A stretch of 41,230 nt of DNA from Gammaproteobacteria bacterium (GTDB taxonomy: Bacteria; Pseudomonadota; Gammaproteobacteria; Steroidobacterales; GCA-2729495). The position numbers and the translations under genes were made by a program. How positions within the stretch are numbered: the first letter of the stretch is position 1; every line of letters starts with the position of its first letter. Shown here in pieces: positions 7,765 through 17,188 of this stretch. The stretch lies in contig JAJFJS010000090.1 of the NCBI GenBank assembly GCA_021773815.1, positions 1 to 41,230 on the forward strand. Direction: 5' to 3'. The notes below the pieces were generated by a model. It was not told the origin of the DNA. It saw only the letters and a program-made list of their open reading frames with translations, and did no database searches.

Positions 7765-9210
7765 ATGAATACCAACACTGCAAGCCTGCCGCTTCCGTGG
7801 AAGAAATTCGGGTTGACGCTGATTGCGGGCGCGGCATTCATGTACTTCTGGGTCAACGGCCCGCTCGCTGAGCGGGCGCCGGTGTTTGAATTTGAGGAAC
7901 ACGTGACCGGTTTTGGCGAACCGGTGCGCGTCGGTGACGAATTTATCCCGCCAAAGTTCGGCGTCGTCGGCAGTTCGGAACGCAATCCGTACCATCACGT
8001 CATGGCCGCGAAAGAAGAGCCCCGTCCATTGTTTGCCATCATCGGCGACTCGCGCACCAACCCGGGTCTCGCGGCGGAGGTCGCCGAACAGGTACTGGCG
8101 AACGGCGTGAGTCATGCGATGAATCCGGATGGCGTCACGCTCAGGACGGCACTCGATCTCTATTTCACGGAGGAGCGCAACGCCGACGGACAGGTCGTGC
8201 AGCTCTATTTCGAGAACACCGGCCTGAACAAATACATCAAGGGTTATGCCGGGCCGATCGATATCGGCATGGCGGTCGGCGCGGACGGCTTGATTCGTTC
8301 GGTCACGCACGTGCAGTCGATGGAAACGACAAGTTATCTGCGGGACATCGAGAATGCCGGTTTCTACGAGCAGTTCCAGGGCCTGCCGCTCGACGATCAG
8401 ACTTACGAGGTCGATATCGTCAGCGGCGCTTCGCTGACGACCGAAGGCATCGCCCGCAGCGTCAGCGATCTCGTCAGCATCGCCCGCGAATCACCGCTGG
8501 AAATCTATATCGATACGCAGGCCGCCGGGTTCGAGACGATACCCGTTCTGCCGAGCACCTGGATGATCGACGCGGCGCTGATCTCGCTGTTGTTCGTCCT
8601 GACATTCTTCAAGTTTGCCCGGCGATCCACGAAACTGAGCCTGGCGTTCGGGCTCGTCACGATTGCCTACCTCGGGTTCTGGCATAACAACTCGTTTACG
8701 TACGCGACCTTCACGCAGCCGTTCCTGGGCATCACCTGGTCCTACATACTCGGGATCTACGCAGCGTTGGTGTTGCTGAGCGCAATCTGGGATGCGAATT
8801 CGTATTGTCGTTACATTTGTCCGTACGGCAACGTGCAGCGCGTGCTGATGCGATTGATTCCTTGGCACGGCAAGCTGAAGGTTTCCAATCGCATGCTGGA
8901 TCTGTTGCGCTGGGCCATCACGATTACGCTGGTCATCGGTATCTTTACCGGGCTGCGCGACTGGGCGAGCTACGAGCTGTTCCCGGACCTGTTTGGTCTC
9001 GAGATCATGGACTCGCCGTGGTTCTGGCTGTCGCTGGGACTCGTGCTCGTGTCCGCGTATTACCCGATGCTGTGGTGCCGCATGCTGTGTCCCACCGGCG
9101 CAGTTCTCGACGGCATCGCGTTTGTGGCAAGATCGAAGTCAGGGAAACAGCGGCACAAGGCTGCGGGACGGCCGGGTCCGTCTGCGGTGGGACAGCCGGT
9201 CAGCGCATAA
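7765..9210 (+). CDS. NosR-like membrane protein with FMN-binding domain and two CX3CP motifs
   Basis: The 481-residue protein has an N-terminal membrane helix (about 14-32), an extracytoplasmic FMN-binding domain of the NosR/RnfG/NqrC type (about 90-240), then about five membrane helices (about 265-440). The flavinylation motif is DIVSGAS (217-223); serine 223 occupies the place usually held by the FMN-accepting threonine. CRYICP (C348, C352) and CRMLCP (C438, C442) resemble the paired CX3CP motifs of NosR and related four-helix ferredoxin-like membrane proteins. NosR's C-terminal ferredoxin domain is absent; the tail after 455 is short and basic. Such proteins carry electrons between the membrane and the periplasm. 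No nitrous oxide reductase gene is nearby, so NosR itself is unlikely. It lies 35 bases after one CbiX-like lipoprotein gene and 51 before another. Confidence 0.85.
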   Translation: MNTNTASLPLPWKKFGLTLIAGAAFMYFWVNGPLAERAPVFEFEEHVTGFGEPVRVGDEFIPPKFGVVGSSERNPYHHVMAAKEEPRPLFAIIGDSRTNPGLAAEVAEQVLANGVSHAMNPDGVTLRTALDLYFTEERNADGQVVQLYFENTGLNKYIKGYAGPIDIGMAVGADGLIRSVTHVQSMETTSYLRDIENAGFYEQFQGLPLDDQTYEVDIVSGASLTTEGIARSVSDLVSIARESPLEIYIDTQAAGFETIPVLPSTWMIDAALISLLFVLTFFKFARRSTKLSLAFGLVTIAYLGFWHNNSFTYATFTQPFLGITWSYILGIYAALVLLSAIWDANSYCRYICPYGNVQRVLMRLIPWHGKLKVSNRMLDLLRWAITITLVIGIFTGLRDWASYELFPDLFGLEIMDSPWFWLSLGLVLVSAYYPMLWCRMLCPTGAVLDGIAFVARSKSGKQRHKAAGRPGPSAVGQPVSA

Positions 9211-9261
9211 TGCGCCAGACGGTCGCCTGAGTAACGCCGAATTGCGGCAGGAGGAGATGAA

Positions 9262-10224
9262 ATGAATAAGTTTTGGTCACTATTGAGTATCACCGTGCTA
9301 TCGGTGCTGATGCTCGCTGGCTGCGGCCAGTCGAAGGATTCGACACAGGTGGCGGCTGCCAAGGATGCCGGGCCGAAGATCGGCGTGTTGCTGATCAATC
9401 ACGGCTCCGAGCAAAAGGCCTGGCGCGACATGCTCGTCGATGTCGAAAACAAGGTCAAAAAACAGCTGCTCGCGCTGCCGAACGTGCAGGGCGTGAAGAC
9501 GGCGTTTAACGAATATACCGAGCCGTCACTCGCCACACAGATGAAGGCATTCGATGACGAGGGTTTCGATGAGGTCATCGCATTGCCGCTGTTCCTGACG
9601 GTCGGCGGCCACACCAACGCGGACTTGCCGAACGGGCTCGGGCTGAAGAACGACTCCGACCTGCTCGAATCGTTGCCGAAGGAGGGCGTGCCCGTGTATC
9701 GCCCGCGCGCTCGCGTCACGCTATTGCAGACCATCGACGCGACCGAGTTCCTGAAGACCAACATCCTGCGCCGGACCAAGGCGCTGATGCCCGAAGGTGC
9801 TGACGGCAGCAAGTATGGTGTGACGCTGGCAGCCTACGGCGATGCCGGCTTCAACCAGCAATGGGAAGAGCTGATGGCCGAACTCGGCAATCATCTGAAA
9901 GAGAACCTCGGCATCGATATGGTGAACTCCGCGTGGAGCGGCCACCTCGTCAACTATTCGATCGAGCCGACGAAAAAGGCGATCAACCAGGTGCTGGCCG
10001 AGAAAGAAAAGGATGTTCTGATTTCGGTCTACGTCGCTTACGACTATATGTTCCAGCGGGACATCATCGGCGAAGCCGGCCGTCTGTCGGTCCGGCCGGA
10101 CGACGTGCTCTATAACGAGCCCGAAGCGATTCTGCCGGACGAGAACCTGAATGGCTGGGTCGTCAAGTCCATCGAGGAAAGCCTGTCGACCGGTCGTCTC
10201 GGATCAATGACCGCCGGGACGTAA
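9262..10224 (+). CDS. CbiX-like (sirohydrochlorin chelatase fold) lipoprotein with both HGS and GGH motifs
   Basis: A 320-residue predicted lipoprotein: signal peptide MNKFWSLLSITVLSVLMLAG, then acylated cysteine 21. The mature part has GVLLINHGS (H47) and LPLFLTVGGHTNADLP (H117), the two conserved histidine motifs of CbiX-type cobalt or iron chelatases, so this copy keeps a plausible metal site. The C-terminal half repeats the fold, with AAYGD (192-194) where an HGS would be. It is clearly paralogous to the product at 6758 (shared IGVLLI.HGS, YGD, and RxRV segments). The start has a strong AGGAGG-type site eight bases upstream. Known cytoplasmic CbiX inserts Co2+ into sirohydrochlorin; a lipid-anchored envelope version must do something else or be a binding protein. 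It ends the cluster, followed by two hairpins. Confidence 0.87.
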   Translation: MNKFWSLLSITVLSVLMLAGCGQSKDSTQVAAAKDAGPKIGVLLINHGSEQKAWRDMLVDVENKVKKQLLALPNVQGVKTAFNEYTEPSLATQMKAFDDEGFDEVIALPLFLTVGGHTNADLPNGLGLKNDSDLLESLPKEGVPVYRPRARVTLLQTIDATEFLKTNILRRTKALMPEGADGSKYGVTLAAYGDAGFNQQWEELMAELGNHLKENLGIDMVNSAWSGHLVNYSIEPTKKAINQVLAEKEKDVLISVYVAYDYMFQRDIIGEAGRLSVRPDDVLYNEPEAILPDENLNGWVVKSIEESLSTGRLGSMTAGT

Positions 10225-10256
10225 GAATTCCCGGGAAGTAAATATCCTGATGGTCG

Positions 10257-10325
10257 ACCCGTGTCGGATGACTCCGGTTATCTGACACGGGTTCGATCGT
10301 CTGCACTGCCGGCGCTCGCCGGCAG
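10257..10325. terminator. Two strong inverted repeats between convergent genes
   Basis: ACCCGTGTC (10257-10265) pairs with GACACGGGT (10284-10292), and CTGCCGGCG (10306-10314) pairs with CGCCGGCAG (10317-10325). Both stems are nine base pairs without mismatch. They lie between the end of the lipoprotein cluster and the end of the leftward GGDEF-like gene and may end transcription from both sides. Neither is followed by a T run, so Rho-independent termination is uncertain. Confidence 0.45.
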
Positions 10326-10377
10326 GCTGCACGCCAGCGCGGCGCAAATCCGTTCAACCAGCCGGTGAGATTCCGCG

Positions 10378-11592
10378 CTAGCTGCGCCGCGGCTCCAGCC
10401 TGACGATTTCTGCGTGGCGCGGCGCCGGTGTTGCGGCGCTGCAAATACGGCTGGTGCTGGCAAGCCGCGCTCGTCCGAGCGCATCATCGGCACGCGCCAG
10501 CAGATCCGCTGTCGATTCCCCGCGACGGTATTCGGCAATACCGCAATACAGTGTGACGCCATGCAATTCGCCGTCGCGTTCTTTGTTGCACGCTGCGAGT
10601 ATGCGCTCGGCCGTTCGGCCGGCGCCGGCTAACCCGGTTTGCGGCAGAATCGCGACATATTCGGTGTCGCTGTATGGCCCGAAGCAATCATGGAAACCGG
10701 TCGCATTCAGGGAATCCATGTCGCGTAACTGATTGCGGATAAACACCTCGACCGCGCCGGCGGCCCGTAAACGATCCGGGTCATCGTCAGACCCGGGGGT
10801 CGGCGCGATATCGGCGTTAAACAGGCAGATGCAAAACGGCACGTTGGATCGATTCGTTCGGCCCTTTTCGCGGGACAGGATATCGAGAATGTAACGCCGC
10901 CGGACCGAGTGCGCGGTATTTCCCTGGTCCGCGCGGCTTAGCCGGGCCTGCAGTTCTGCATGCTCTGACTGCAGCCGGCGATGCAGCCGGTGGACGTACC
11001 CGCCGGTGACGGAGATAGCAAACATGATGGCGGCAAACACCAGGATCTTCGTCAGGTCGGCAACGGTGACGGCGGGCGGTTCCCCCGACAATGCCTGCAC
11101 GAGGTTGACGACGGCATAGCTGACGACGGCGAACACGGCAATCTGGTTCAGCGTATTGCGCCCCACGCGCAGCACCGCGAACAACACAATGGATGCGTAT
11201 ATCCCGATGATCAGTTCGCCGGCGCCGGTGCTCATGAACGCGAATAGCGTGGCCCAGGCGATACCCACGACACACTGCGCGAGTGCGATGGTTGCCATCG
11301 GCGGTTGTTGCAGCGCGTTGCTGCGTGCCGTAAAGAAGAACAGGATGTTCGTCGCGCCAACGCCCAGCAGCATGATGCCGGCCGCGCGCTGGGCCATGAA
11401 CAAAGTGCCGGCGGCTACGCTGAGCCAAGCCAGTGCAGACCAGCCGGCATACACCGTCAGGACGATGCAGAACTGCGCCATCGGCGTCGCCCCGTCGGGC
11501 GCAGGCCCGTTTTCGGACTCTGGTTCGGGAGCCGTCAATTCTTGGCGCGTTAGTGGCACGTCATGGGTGATGCGTTGAAAAAGACGGCCCAT
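10378..11592 (-). CDS. Membrane protein with degenerate GGDEF domain
   Basis: The product (404 residues from ATG 11592) has about seven hydrophobic segments in its first 200 residues (MASE-like sensor arrangement, exact family unknown), a helical linker, and a C-terminal domain aligning with diguanylate cyclases: YVAILPQTGLAGAGRTAERI, GVTLYCGIAEY and ADDALGRAR. The signature loop reads YSDTEY (307-312) instead of GGDEF, and the metal-binding DxD is not intact (LFNADIA). It is therefore unlikely to make cyclic di-GMP; it may bind a nucleotide or act only as a signalling partner. TTG at 11634 is an alternative, longer start; neither start has a clear ribosome-binding site. Confidence 0.8.
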   Translation of the reverse strand: MGRLFQRITHDVPLTRQELTAPEPESENGPAPDGATPMAQFCIVLTVYAGWSALAWLSVAAGTLFMAQRAAGIMLLGVGATNILFFFTARSNALQQPPMATIALAQCVVGIAWATLFAFMSTGAGELIIGIYASIVLFAVLRVGRNTLNQIAVFAVVSYAVVNLVQALSGEPPAVTVADLTKILVFAAIMFAISVTGGYVHRLHRRLQSEHAELQARLSRADQGNTAHSVRRRYILDILSREKGRTNRSNVPFCICLFNADIAPTPGSDDDPDRLRAAGAVEVFIRNQLRDMDSLNATGFHDCFGPYSDTEYVAILPQTGLAGAGRTAERILAACNKERDGELHGVTLYCGIAEYRRGESTADLLARADDALGRARLASTSRICSAATPAPRHAEIVRLEPRRS

Positions 11593-11706
11593 GATGTCAA
11601 GGCGTCCCGGCCGGTTCCGTGATTCAATCCGCAAAGAGGCCGGTCCCGGATTACGTTAAACTGCCCGCGTGGGGCGACGCGCGCGGCGTATCCGTGAAAC
11701 GGTAGA

Positions 11707-13638
11707 ATGACCGCCCGTTCAATCAGGGCCACGGATGTCGTGAACAATCATTTTGATGTCATCGTCGTCGGCGGCGGACACGCCGGCACGGAGGCCGCGG
11801 CCGCGGCCGCGCGCGCCGGCGCGCGCACTGTGCTGTTGTCGCAGAGCCTCGATGCGCTCGGGCAGATGAGCTGCAATCCGGCCATCGGCGGCATCGGCAA
11901 GGGTCACCTGGCCCGCGAGATCGATGCGCTCGGCGGGCTGATGGCTCGCGCAATCGATCGCGCTGGTATTCATTTTCGGATCCTGAATGCCAGCAAGGGC
12001 CCCGCTGTGCGGGCGACCCGCGCGCAGGCCGATCGCGTGTTATACCGACAGGCCATAAGGCACCTGCTCGACGAACAGCCCAATCTGTCGTTGTTTCAAC
12101 AGAATGTCGATGACCTGCTGCTGGACGGCGATCGCATCACCGGCGTCGTCACGGGCCTCGGCATCCGTTTTTATGCGCCGGCCGTCGTACTGACCGTCGG
12201 CACGTTCCTGGGCGGACGCATCCACGTCGGCCAGTCGAATCACAGCGGCGGCCGTGCCGGTGACCCGGCATCCGTTCGGCTCGCCGACCGGTTGCGTGAG
12301 CTGCCGTTTCGCGTCGGCCGGTTGAAGACCGGTACGCCGCCCAGGATCGACGGTCGCACGATCAACTTCGATGTCATGGGCGTTCAGCATGGCGATACGC
12401 CCACGCCGGTATTCTCGTTTCTCGGCCGCCGGTCGGAACATCCGCGGCAACTACCGTGTTACCTGACCAAGACGACGGCCGCGACCCACGAGATCATTCG
12501 CGGGGCGCTCGATCGGTCGCCGTTGTATACCGGCGCCATCGACGGCGTCGGTCCGCGCTATTGCCCGTCGATCGAAGACAAGATTACGCGTTTTGCCGAT
12601 CGCCAGTCGCACCAGGTGTTCGTCGAGCCCGAGGGGCTGGATGCGGCCGAGTACTACCCGAACGGTATCTCGACAAGCCTGCCGTTTGATGCGCAGGAGG
12701 CATTCGTCGCGACGATACCCGGCTTCGAGGCGGCGCGAATCACCCGGCCAGGTTATGCGATCGAGTATGACTACTTCGATCCGCGTGATCTTCGCCCAAC
12801 GCTCGAGACGCGCGTGCTCGGCGGGTTGTTTTTCGCCGGACAGATCAACGGTACGACCGGTTACGAGGAGGCCGGTGCGCAGGGCCTGCTCGCCGGCATC
12901 AATGCGGCGCTGCTGGCGCGCGACGAAGCGCCGTGGACGCCGCAGCGCCACGAGGCCTATATCGGCGTACTCGTCGATGACCTGATCACGCGCGGCACGC
13001 AGGAACCGTACCGGATGTTCACGAGTCGTGCCGAGTATCGGCTGCTGCTGCGCGAGGACAATGCGGACCTGAGATTGACGGAAAAAGGCCGCGAACTCGG
13101 CCTCGTCGATTCGGTCCGCTGGCAGTTCTTCGCGACGAAACGCGAACGCATCGAACGGGAAACGGCACGCCTGGCCGCGACGATCGTCCACCCCGAGGCG
13201 CTCGATGACATCCATCGCAAGCAGCTCGGCGGGCCATTGCGGAGAGAGCAGACGGCGCTCGAGTTGCTGCGGCGACCGGAACTGGATTACCACGCGCTGA
13301 CGAGCATTACCGCGGTCGGCACGCGCGAGCGCGACCCGGCAGAAATCGAAGAGATGACGGCACAGATCGAGGACCAGGTGCAGATCAACGCGCGGTACAG
13401 CGGCTACCTGGCGCGACAGGATCAGGAGATCCTGCGCGCCCGGCGTAATGAGACGACGACGCTGCCCGACGACCTCGACTACGATGGGGTGCGCGGGCTG
13501 TCGAATGAAATCCGGCAGAAACTCACGGCCACGCGTCCGGCGACCGTCGGTCAGGCATCGCGAATCTCCGGCATGACGCCGGCCGCGGTCTCATTGTTGC
13601 TGGTGCATTTGAAGAAGCAGGAGCTGAAACGTGCCTGA
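11707..13638 (+). CDS. mnmG: tRNA uridine-5-carboxymethylaminomethyl modification enzyme MnmG (GidA)
   Basis: MnmG is the FAD- and NADH-dependent partner of MnmE in wobble-uridine modification. The 643-residue frame has the dinucleotide-binding [11 protein letters not shown] (21-31), [31 protein letters not shown] and the C-terminal helical region ending [15 protein letters not shown], all typical of the family. GTG at 11740 ([13 protein letters not shown]) is a plausible shorter start that matches the usual N-terminal length better. Its last eight bases overlap the oppA start. In most relatives rsmG follows directly; here about 7.1 kb of transporter and redox genes intervene. Confidence 0.97.
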   Translation: MTARSIRATDVVNNHFDVIVVGGGHAGTEAAAAAARAGARTVLLSQSLDALGQMSCNPAIGGIGKGHLAREIDALGGLMARAIDRAGIHFRILNASKGPAVRATRAQADRVLYRQAIRHLLDEQPNLSLFQQNVDDLLLDGDRITGVVTGLGIRFYAPAVVLTVGTFLGGRIHVGQSNHSGGRAGDPASVRLADRLRELPFRVGRLKTGTPPRIDGRTINFDVMGVQHGDTPTPVFSFLGRRSEHPRQLPCYLTKTTAATHEIIRGALDRSPLYTGAIDGVGPRYCPSIEDKITRFADRQSHQVFVEPEGLDAAEYYPNGISTSLPFDAQEAFVATIPGFEAARITRPGYAIEYDYFDPRDLRPTLETRVLGGLFFAGQINGTTGYEEAGAQGLLAGINAALLARDEAPWTPQRHEAYIGVLVDDLITRGTQEPYRMFTSRAEYRLLLREDNADLRLTEKGRELGLVDSVRWQFFATKRERIERETARLAATIVHPEALDDIHRKQLGGPLRREQTALELLRRPELDYHALTSITAVGTRERDPAEIEEMTAQIEDQVQINARYSGYLARQDQEILRARRNETTTLPDDLDYDGVRGLSNEIRQKLTATRPATVGQASRISGMTPAAVSLLLVHLKKQELKRA

Positions 13639-15280
13639 TGGCTTTGCGTTGCCGTGCCGGCTCGGCATCGTCGCCACTGTCTTGCTGCTGACCGGCTGCG
13701 GCGGCGAATCCGATCCGCGGTCCGCTGTCGGCATCGGTGGTCAGACGGGTCAGGAACTGGCCGCGGACCAGACATTGCATGTCGGCAATTACGCCGAGCC
13801 GCAGACGCTCGACCCGCACCGCGCCGAAGGCGTTCCGGCCTCCAATATCCTGCGCGACTTGTATGAGGGTCTGACAAGCGAGGCGCCCGACGGCGCAGTC
13901 GTGCCCGGGGTCGCTGCGAGCTGGGAAGTCAGCGCGGACGGCCGCGTCTACACGTTCCGGCTGCGCGACGATGCGCGCTGGAGCAACGGCGATCCGGTCA
14001 CGGCCGAAGATTTCGTCTATGGATTTCGCCGCACAGTGAATCCGGCCACGTTGTCGCACTATTCGAGCATCCTCGAGCCGATCGACAATGCGGCCGCGAT
14101 CATCGCCGGTGAGCAGCCCCCGGAAACGCTGGGCGTGGAAGCCGTTGACGCACATACGCTGGTGATTCGGCTGACCGGGCCGACGCCGTACCTGCCCGGA
14201 TTGCTCAATCATTCGACGACCTATCCGGTGCACCGGCGTTCCGTCGAAGAGCACGGCAACCGCTTCGCGCGCCCGGGTCAGTTGATCGGTAACGGGGCCT
14301 ACCGGCTGGCCGAATGGAACGTGCAGTCGCACATCAAGCTCGTTCGCAATGAGCACTACTGGGACGATAAAGCGACGACAATCGACACTGTTTTTTATTA
14401 TCCGATCGAGAATCAGGACACCGAGCTCAAGCGATTCCGGGCCGATGAGCTCGACATCACGAACGATATTCCGTACCAGCAACTCAACTGGATCCGTGAG
14501 AATCTTGGCAGCGACCTCGTCGTGTCTGCCTACCTGGGCAGCTATTACTTCGGCTACAACGTCACGCGCCCGCCGTTCAAGGGCAACGCGAAACTGCGCC
14601 GCGCGCTGTCGCTGGCCGTCGATCGCGACATCATCACGGAGCGGATCACCAATGCCGGGGAAATACCCGCTTACGGCTGGGTACCGCCGGTCACCGGTTA
14701 TCCGCCCGCTGAACCCGAGTGGGCCGGCTGGACGCAGGCCGAGCGCAATGCCGAGGCTCGTCAGCTGTACGCCCAGGCGGGTTATTCGGCCGAGCGGCCG
14801 CTGACCGTCGAAATCCTCTATAACACGAGTGAGAACCATAAACGCACCAGCGTTGCCATCGCCTCGATGTGGAAAGAAACGCTCGGTGTCGAGACGAAAC
14901 TCCTGAACCAGGAGTGGAAGGTGTTCCTCGATACGCGGCGGCGCAAGGAAACGACCGAGGTCTTTCGCGCCGGCTGGATCGGTGATTACAACGATGCGTT
15001 CTCGTTTTCCCAGCTCATGCATTCGGCAAACGAGATGAACCATGCCGGCTACGCGAGTCCCGCCTACGACGCGCTGATCGACAGCGCCGCGTCGGAACAG
15101 AACACAGATGTGCGCGCCGCGATCCTCGCGCGCGCCGAGGCGCAATTGCTCGAAGATATGCCGATTATTCCGGTGTATTTCTACGTGTCGAAGCACCTGG
15201 TCAAGCAATGGGTCGGCGGGCGCCGGCCCAATATCATGGATCACCACTACACGAAGAATTTCTATATTCTTGAACACTGA
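13631..15280 (+). CDS. oppA: Oligopeptide ABC transporter substrate-binding lipoprotein (OppA-like)
   Basis: A 549-residue SBP_bac_5-type periplasmic solute-binding protein. The signal peptide ends in the lipobox LLLTGC (cysteine 23), so it is membrane-anchored. Family landmarks include [50 protein letters not shown] and [20 protein letters not shown]. The start is GTG at 13631 inside the end of mnmG (overlap of eight bases), which suggests translational coupling. It is followed by two permease genes and a fused ATPase gene, a complete importer. Oligopeptides are the likely substrate; MppA-like murein-peptide binding is also possible. Confidence 0.92.
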   Translation: MPDGFALPCRLGIVATVLLLTGCGGESDPRSAVGIGGQTGQELAADQTLHVGNYAEPQTLDPHRAEGVPASNILRDLYEGLTSEAPDGAVVPGVAASWEVSADGRVYTFRLRDDARWSNGDPVTAEDFVYGFRRTVNPATLSHYSSILEPIDNAAAIIAGEQPPETLGVEAVDAHTLVIRLTGPTPYLPGLLNHSTTYPVHRRSVEEHGNRFARPGQLIGNGAYRLAEWNVQSHIKLVRNEHYWDDKATTIDTVFYYPIENQDTELKRFRADELDITNDIPYQQLNWIRENLGSDLVVSAYLGSYYFGYNVTRPPFKGNAKLRRALSLAVDRDIITERITNAGEIPAYGWVPPVTGYPPAEPEWAGWTQAERNAEARQLYAQAGYSAERPLTVEILYNTSENHKRTSVAIASMWKETLGVETKLLNQEWKVFLDTRRRKETTEVFRAGWIGDYNDAFSFSQLMHSANEMNHAGYASPAYDALIDSAASEQNTDVRAAILARAEAQLLEDMPIIPVYFYVSKHLVKQWVGGRRPNIMDHHYTKNFYILEH

Positions 15281-15386
15281 CAGTGGCGTCCCGGGCGCCG
15301 GCTCGGGCCGGCCGTGATTCGGAAATCTATCGAGGCGCGTAGCCGGGGCGACGGAATGCAGAGAGTCTCTTTTTGCCGCTGATGCC

Positions 15387-16307
15387 ATGCTGAAATTTGT
15401 CGTCCGCCGTCTGCTCAGCGCGATTCCGACGCTGCTGATCCTGATCGCGCTCGCGTTCTGCCTGATCCGCCTTGCGCCCGGCGGCCCGTTCGATGGTGAG
15501 AAGCAGTTGCCGCCCGAGATCGAGGCCAATTTGCGCGCCGCCTATCACCTGGATGAGCCGCTGTATCGGCAGTTCGGGCGCTACATGGCGAACCTCGCGC
15601 GCGGTGATTTCGGTCCGTCATTTCAGTACCGGGATTTCAGCGTCACGGAACTGATCCGCAGCGGTTTTCCGGTCTCGCTGAAACTCGGCGGGCTGGCGAT
15701 GCTGCTTGCGCTGTTGATCGGCGTGACGGCAGGCTCGGTCGCGGCATTGCGCCAGAATTCGCTGATCGATCATGGGGTCATGACGACGGCGATGATCGGT
15801 ATCTCGATTCCCAACTTCGTCGTCGCGCCGCTGCTGATCCTGGTGTTTGCGGTCGGGTTGCGCTGGTTGCCGGCCGGCGGGCTCGGTGACGGTTCGCCGC
15901 GGCACCTGGTGCTGCCGGTGATCGCGCTGGCATTGCCGCAAGTCGCCTACATCGCGCGGCTGACCCGCGGCAGCATGATCGAGGTGCTGCGCAGCCCGTT
16001 TATTCGCACGGCGCGGGCGCAGGGGCTGTCGATGCGCCGGATCATGGTCCTGCACGCACTCAAGCCGACGCTGCTGCCGGTCGTCTCCTACCTCGGGCCG
16101 GCGACGGCTGCGGTGGTGACCGGCTCGGTCGTTATCGAGCAAATCTTCGGCGTGCCGGGCCTCGGCCGGTATTTCGTGCAGGGGGCGTTGAATCGCGACT
16201 ACACGCTCGTCATGGGCGTTGTCGTGTTCTACGGCACGTTGATCATCGTCTTTAATTTCCTGGTCGATCTCATTTACGGCTGGCTTGACCCGCGCGTGCG
16301 GCCGTGA
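15387..16307 (+). CDS. oppB: Oligopeptide ABC transporter permease OppB
   Basis: A 306-residue inner-membrane permease with the OppB/DppB N-terminus (MLKFVVRRLLSAIPTLLILI), about six membrane helices and the EAA-type loop (RTARAQGLSMRRIMVLHALK) that contacts the ATPase. It ends in the typical [14 protein letters not shown]. It starts 106 bases after oppA, and its stop overlaps the oppC start by four bases. Confidence 0.95.
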   Translation: MLKFVVRRLLSAIPTLLILIALAFCLIRLAPGGPFDGEKQLPPEIEANLRAAYHLDEPLYRQFGRYMANLARGDFGPSFQYRDFSVTELIRSGFPVSLKLGGLAMLLALLIGVTAGSVAALRQNSLIDHGVMTTAMIGISIPNFVVAPLLILVFAVGLRWLPAGGLGDGSPRHLVLPVIALALPQVAYIARLTRGSMIEVLRSPFIRTARAQGLSMRRIMVLHALKPTLLPVVSYLGPATAAVVTGSVVIEQIFGVPGLGRYFVQGALNRDYTLVMGVVVFYGTLIIVFNFLVDLIYGWLDPRVRP

Positions 16308-17188
16308 ATGCACCGGCACATCCCACGACCGGACGCAGCCTGTGGCGCGATGCCTGGACGGTGTTGCGGCGTAACCGGGCGGCGGTGACGGCGCTCGTCA
16401 TCCTCGTCGTGCTGACCGTGGTCGTCGTCGTGGCGCCGTGGTTCAGCGGGCACAGCATCGATGCGACCGACTGGGATCACATATCCGTGCCGCCGTCATG
16501 GACAGGCGGACACTGGTTCGGTACCGACGGGCTGGGCCGCGACCTGTTCGTGCGCACGCTGCACGGCGGACGCGTCTCGCTGCTCGTCGGGATCGTCGCG
16601 ACGCTGGTCAGCCTCGTGATCGGCGTCACTTACGGCGCGATTTCGGGATATGCCGGCGGACGCGTTGACCAGGTCATGATGCGGATTGTCGATATTCTGT
16701 ATGCGCTGCCGTTCATGTTCCTCGTGATCCTGCTGATGGTTTTTTTCGGTCGCAGCATCGTGCTGATCTTCGTTGCGATCGGCGCCATCAACTGGCTGGA
16801 TATGGCGCGCATCGTCCGTGGTCAGGCGCTGAGCCTGAAGAACCGGGAATTCATCGAGGCCGCGCGAGCCGGCGGCGTCTCGCCGGCACGAATCATCCGG
16901 CGCCATGTCGTGCCGAACCTGCTCGGCGTCGTGGTGATCTACATCACGCTGACGATTCCGCAGGTGATCCTCGTCGAGTCGTTCCTGAGTTTCCTGGGTC
17001 TCGGTGTGCAGGAGCCGATGACGTCCTGGGGCGCCCTCGTCAACGAAGGCGCACAGGAAATGGAAAATGCACCGTGGATGCTCATTTTCCCGGCGCTGTT
17101 TCTGACCATCACGCTGTTTTGCTTTAATTTCGTCGGCGACGGGTTGCGCGACGCGCTCGATCCGCGCGACCGGGGCGCTGCATCGTGA
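16304..17188 (+). CDS. oppC: Oligopeptide ABC transporter permease OppC
   Basis: The second permease, 294 residues, with the OppC N-terminal domain ([20 protein letters not shown]), the [13 protein letters not shown] motif and the EAA loop [20 protein letters not shown]. It ends [11 protein letters not shown], as is usual. The start is GTG at 16304, overlapping the oppB stop in a GTGA arrangement. Its own stop overlaps the next gene in the same way, so the three genes are translationally coupled. Confidence 0.95.
   Translation: MNAPAHPTTGRSLWRDAWTVLRRNRAAVTALVILVVLTVVVVVAPWFSGHSIDATDWDHISVPPSWTGGHWFGTDGLGRDLFVRTLHGGRVSLLVGIVATLVSLVIGVTYGAISGYAGGRVDQVMMRIVDILYALPFMFLVILLMVFFGRSIVLIFVAIGAINWLDMARIVRGQALSLKNREFIEAARAGGVSPARIIRRHVVPNLLGVVVIYITLTIPQVILVESFLSFLGLGVQEPMTSWGALVNEGAQEMENAPWMLIFPALFLTITLFCFNFVGDGLRDALDPRDRGAAS

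Noticed and set aside
11703-11708. TAGAAT overlapping the mnmG ATG as a promoter -10
   Set aside because: There is no acceptable -35 at 16-18 bases, so it is not reported as a promoter, although it would favour the later GTG start.
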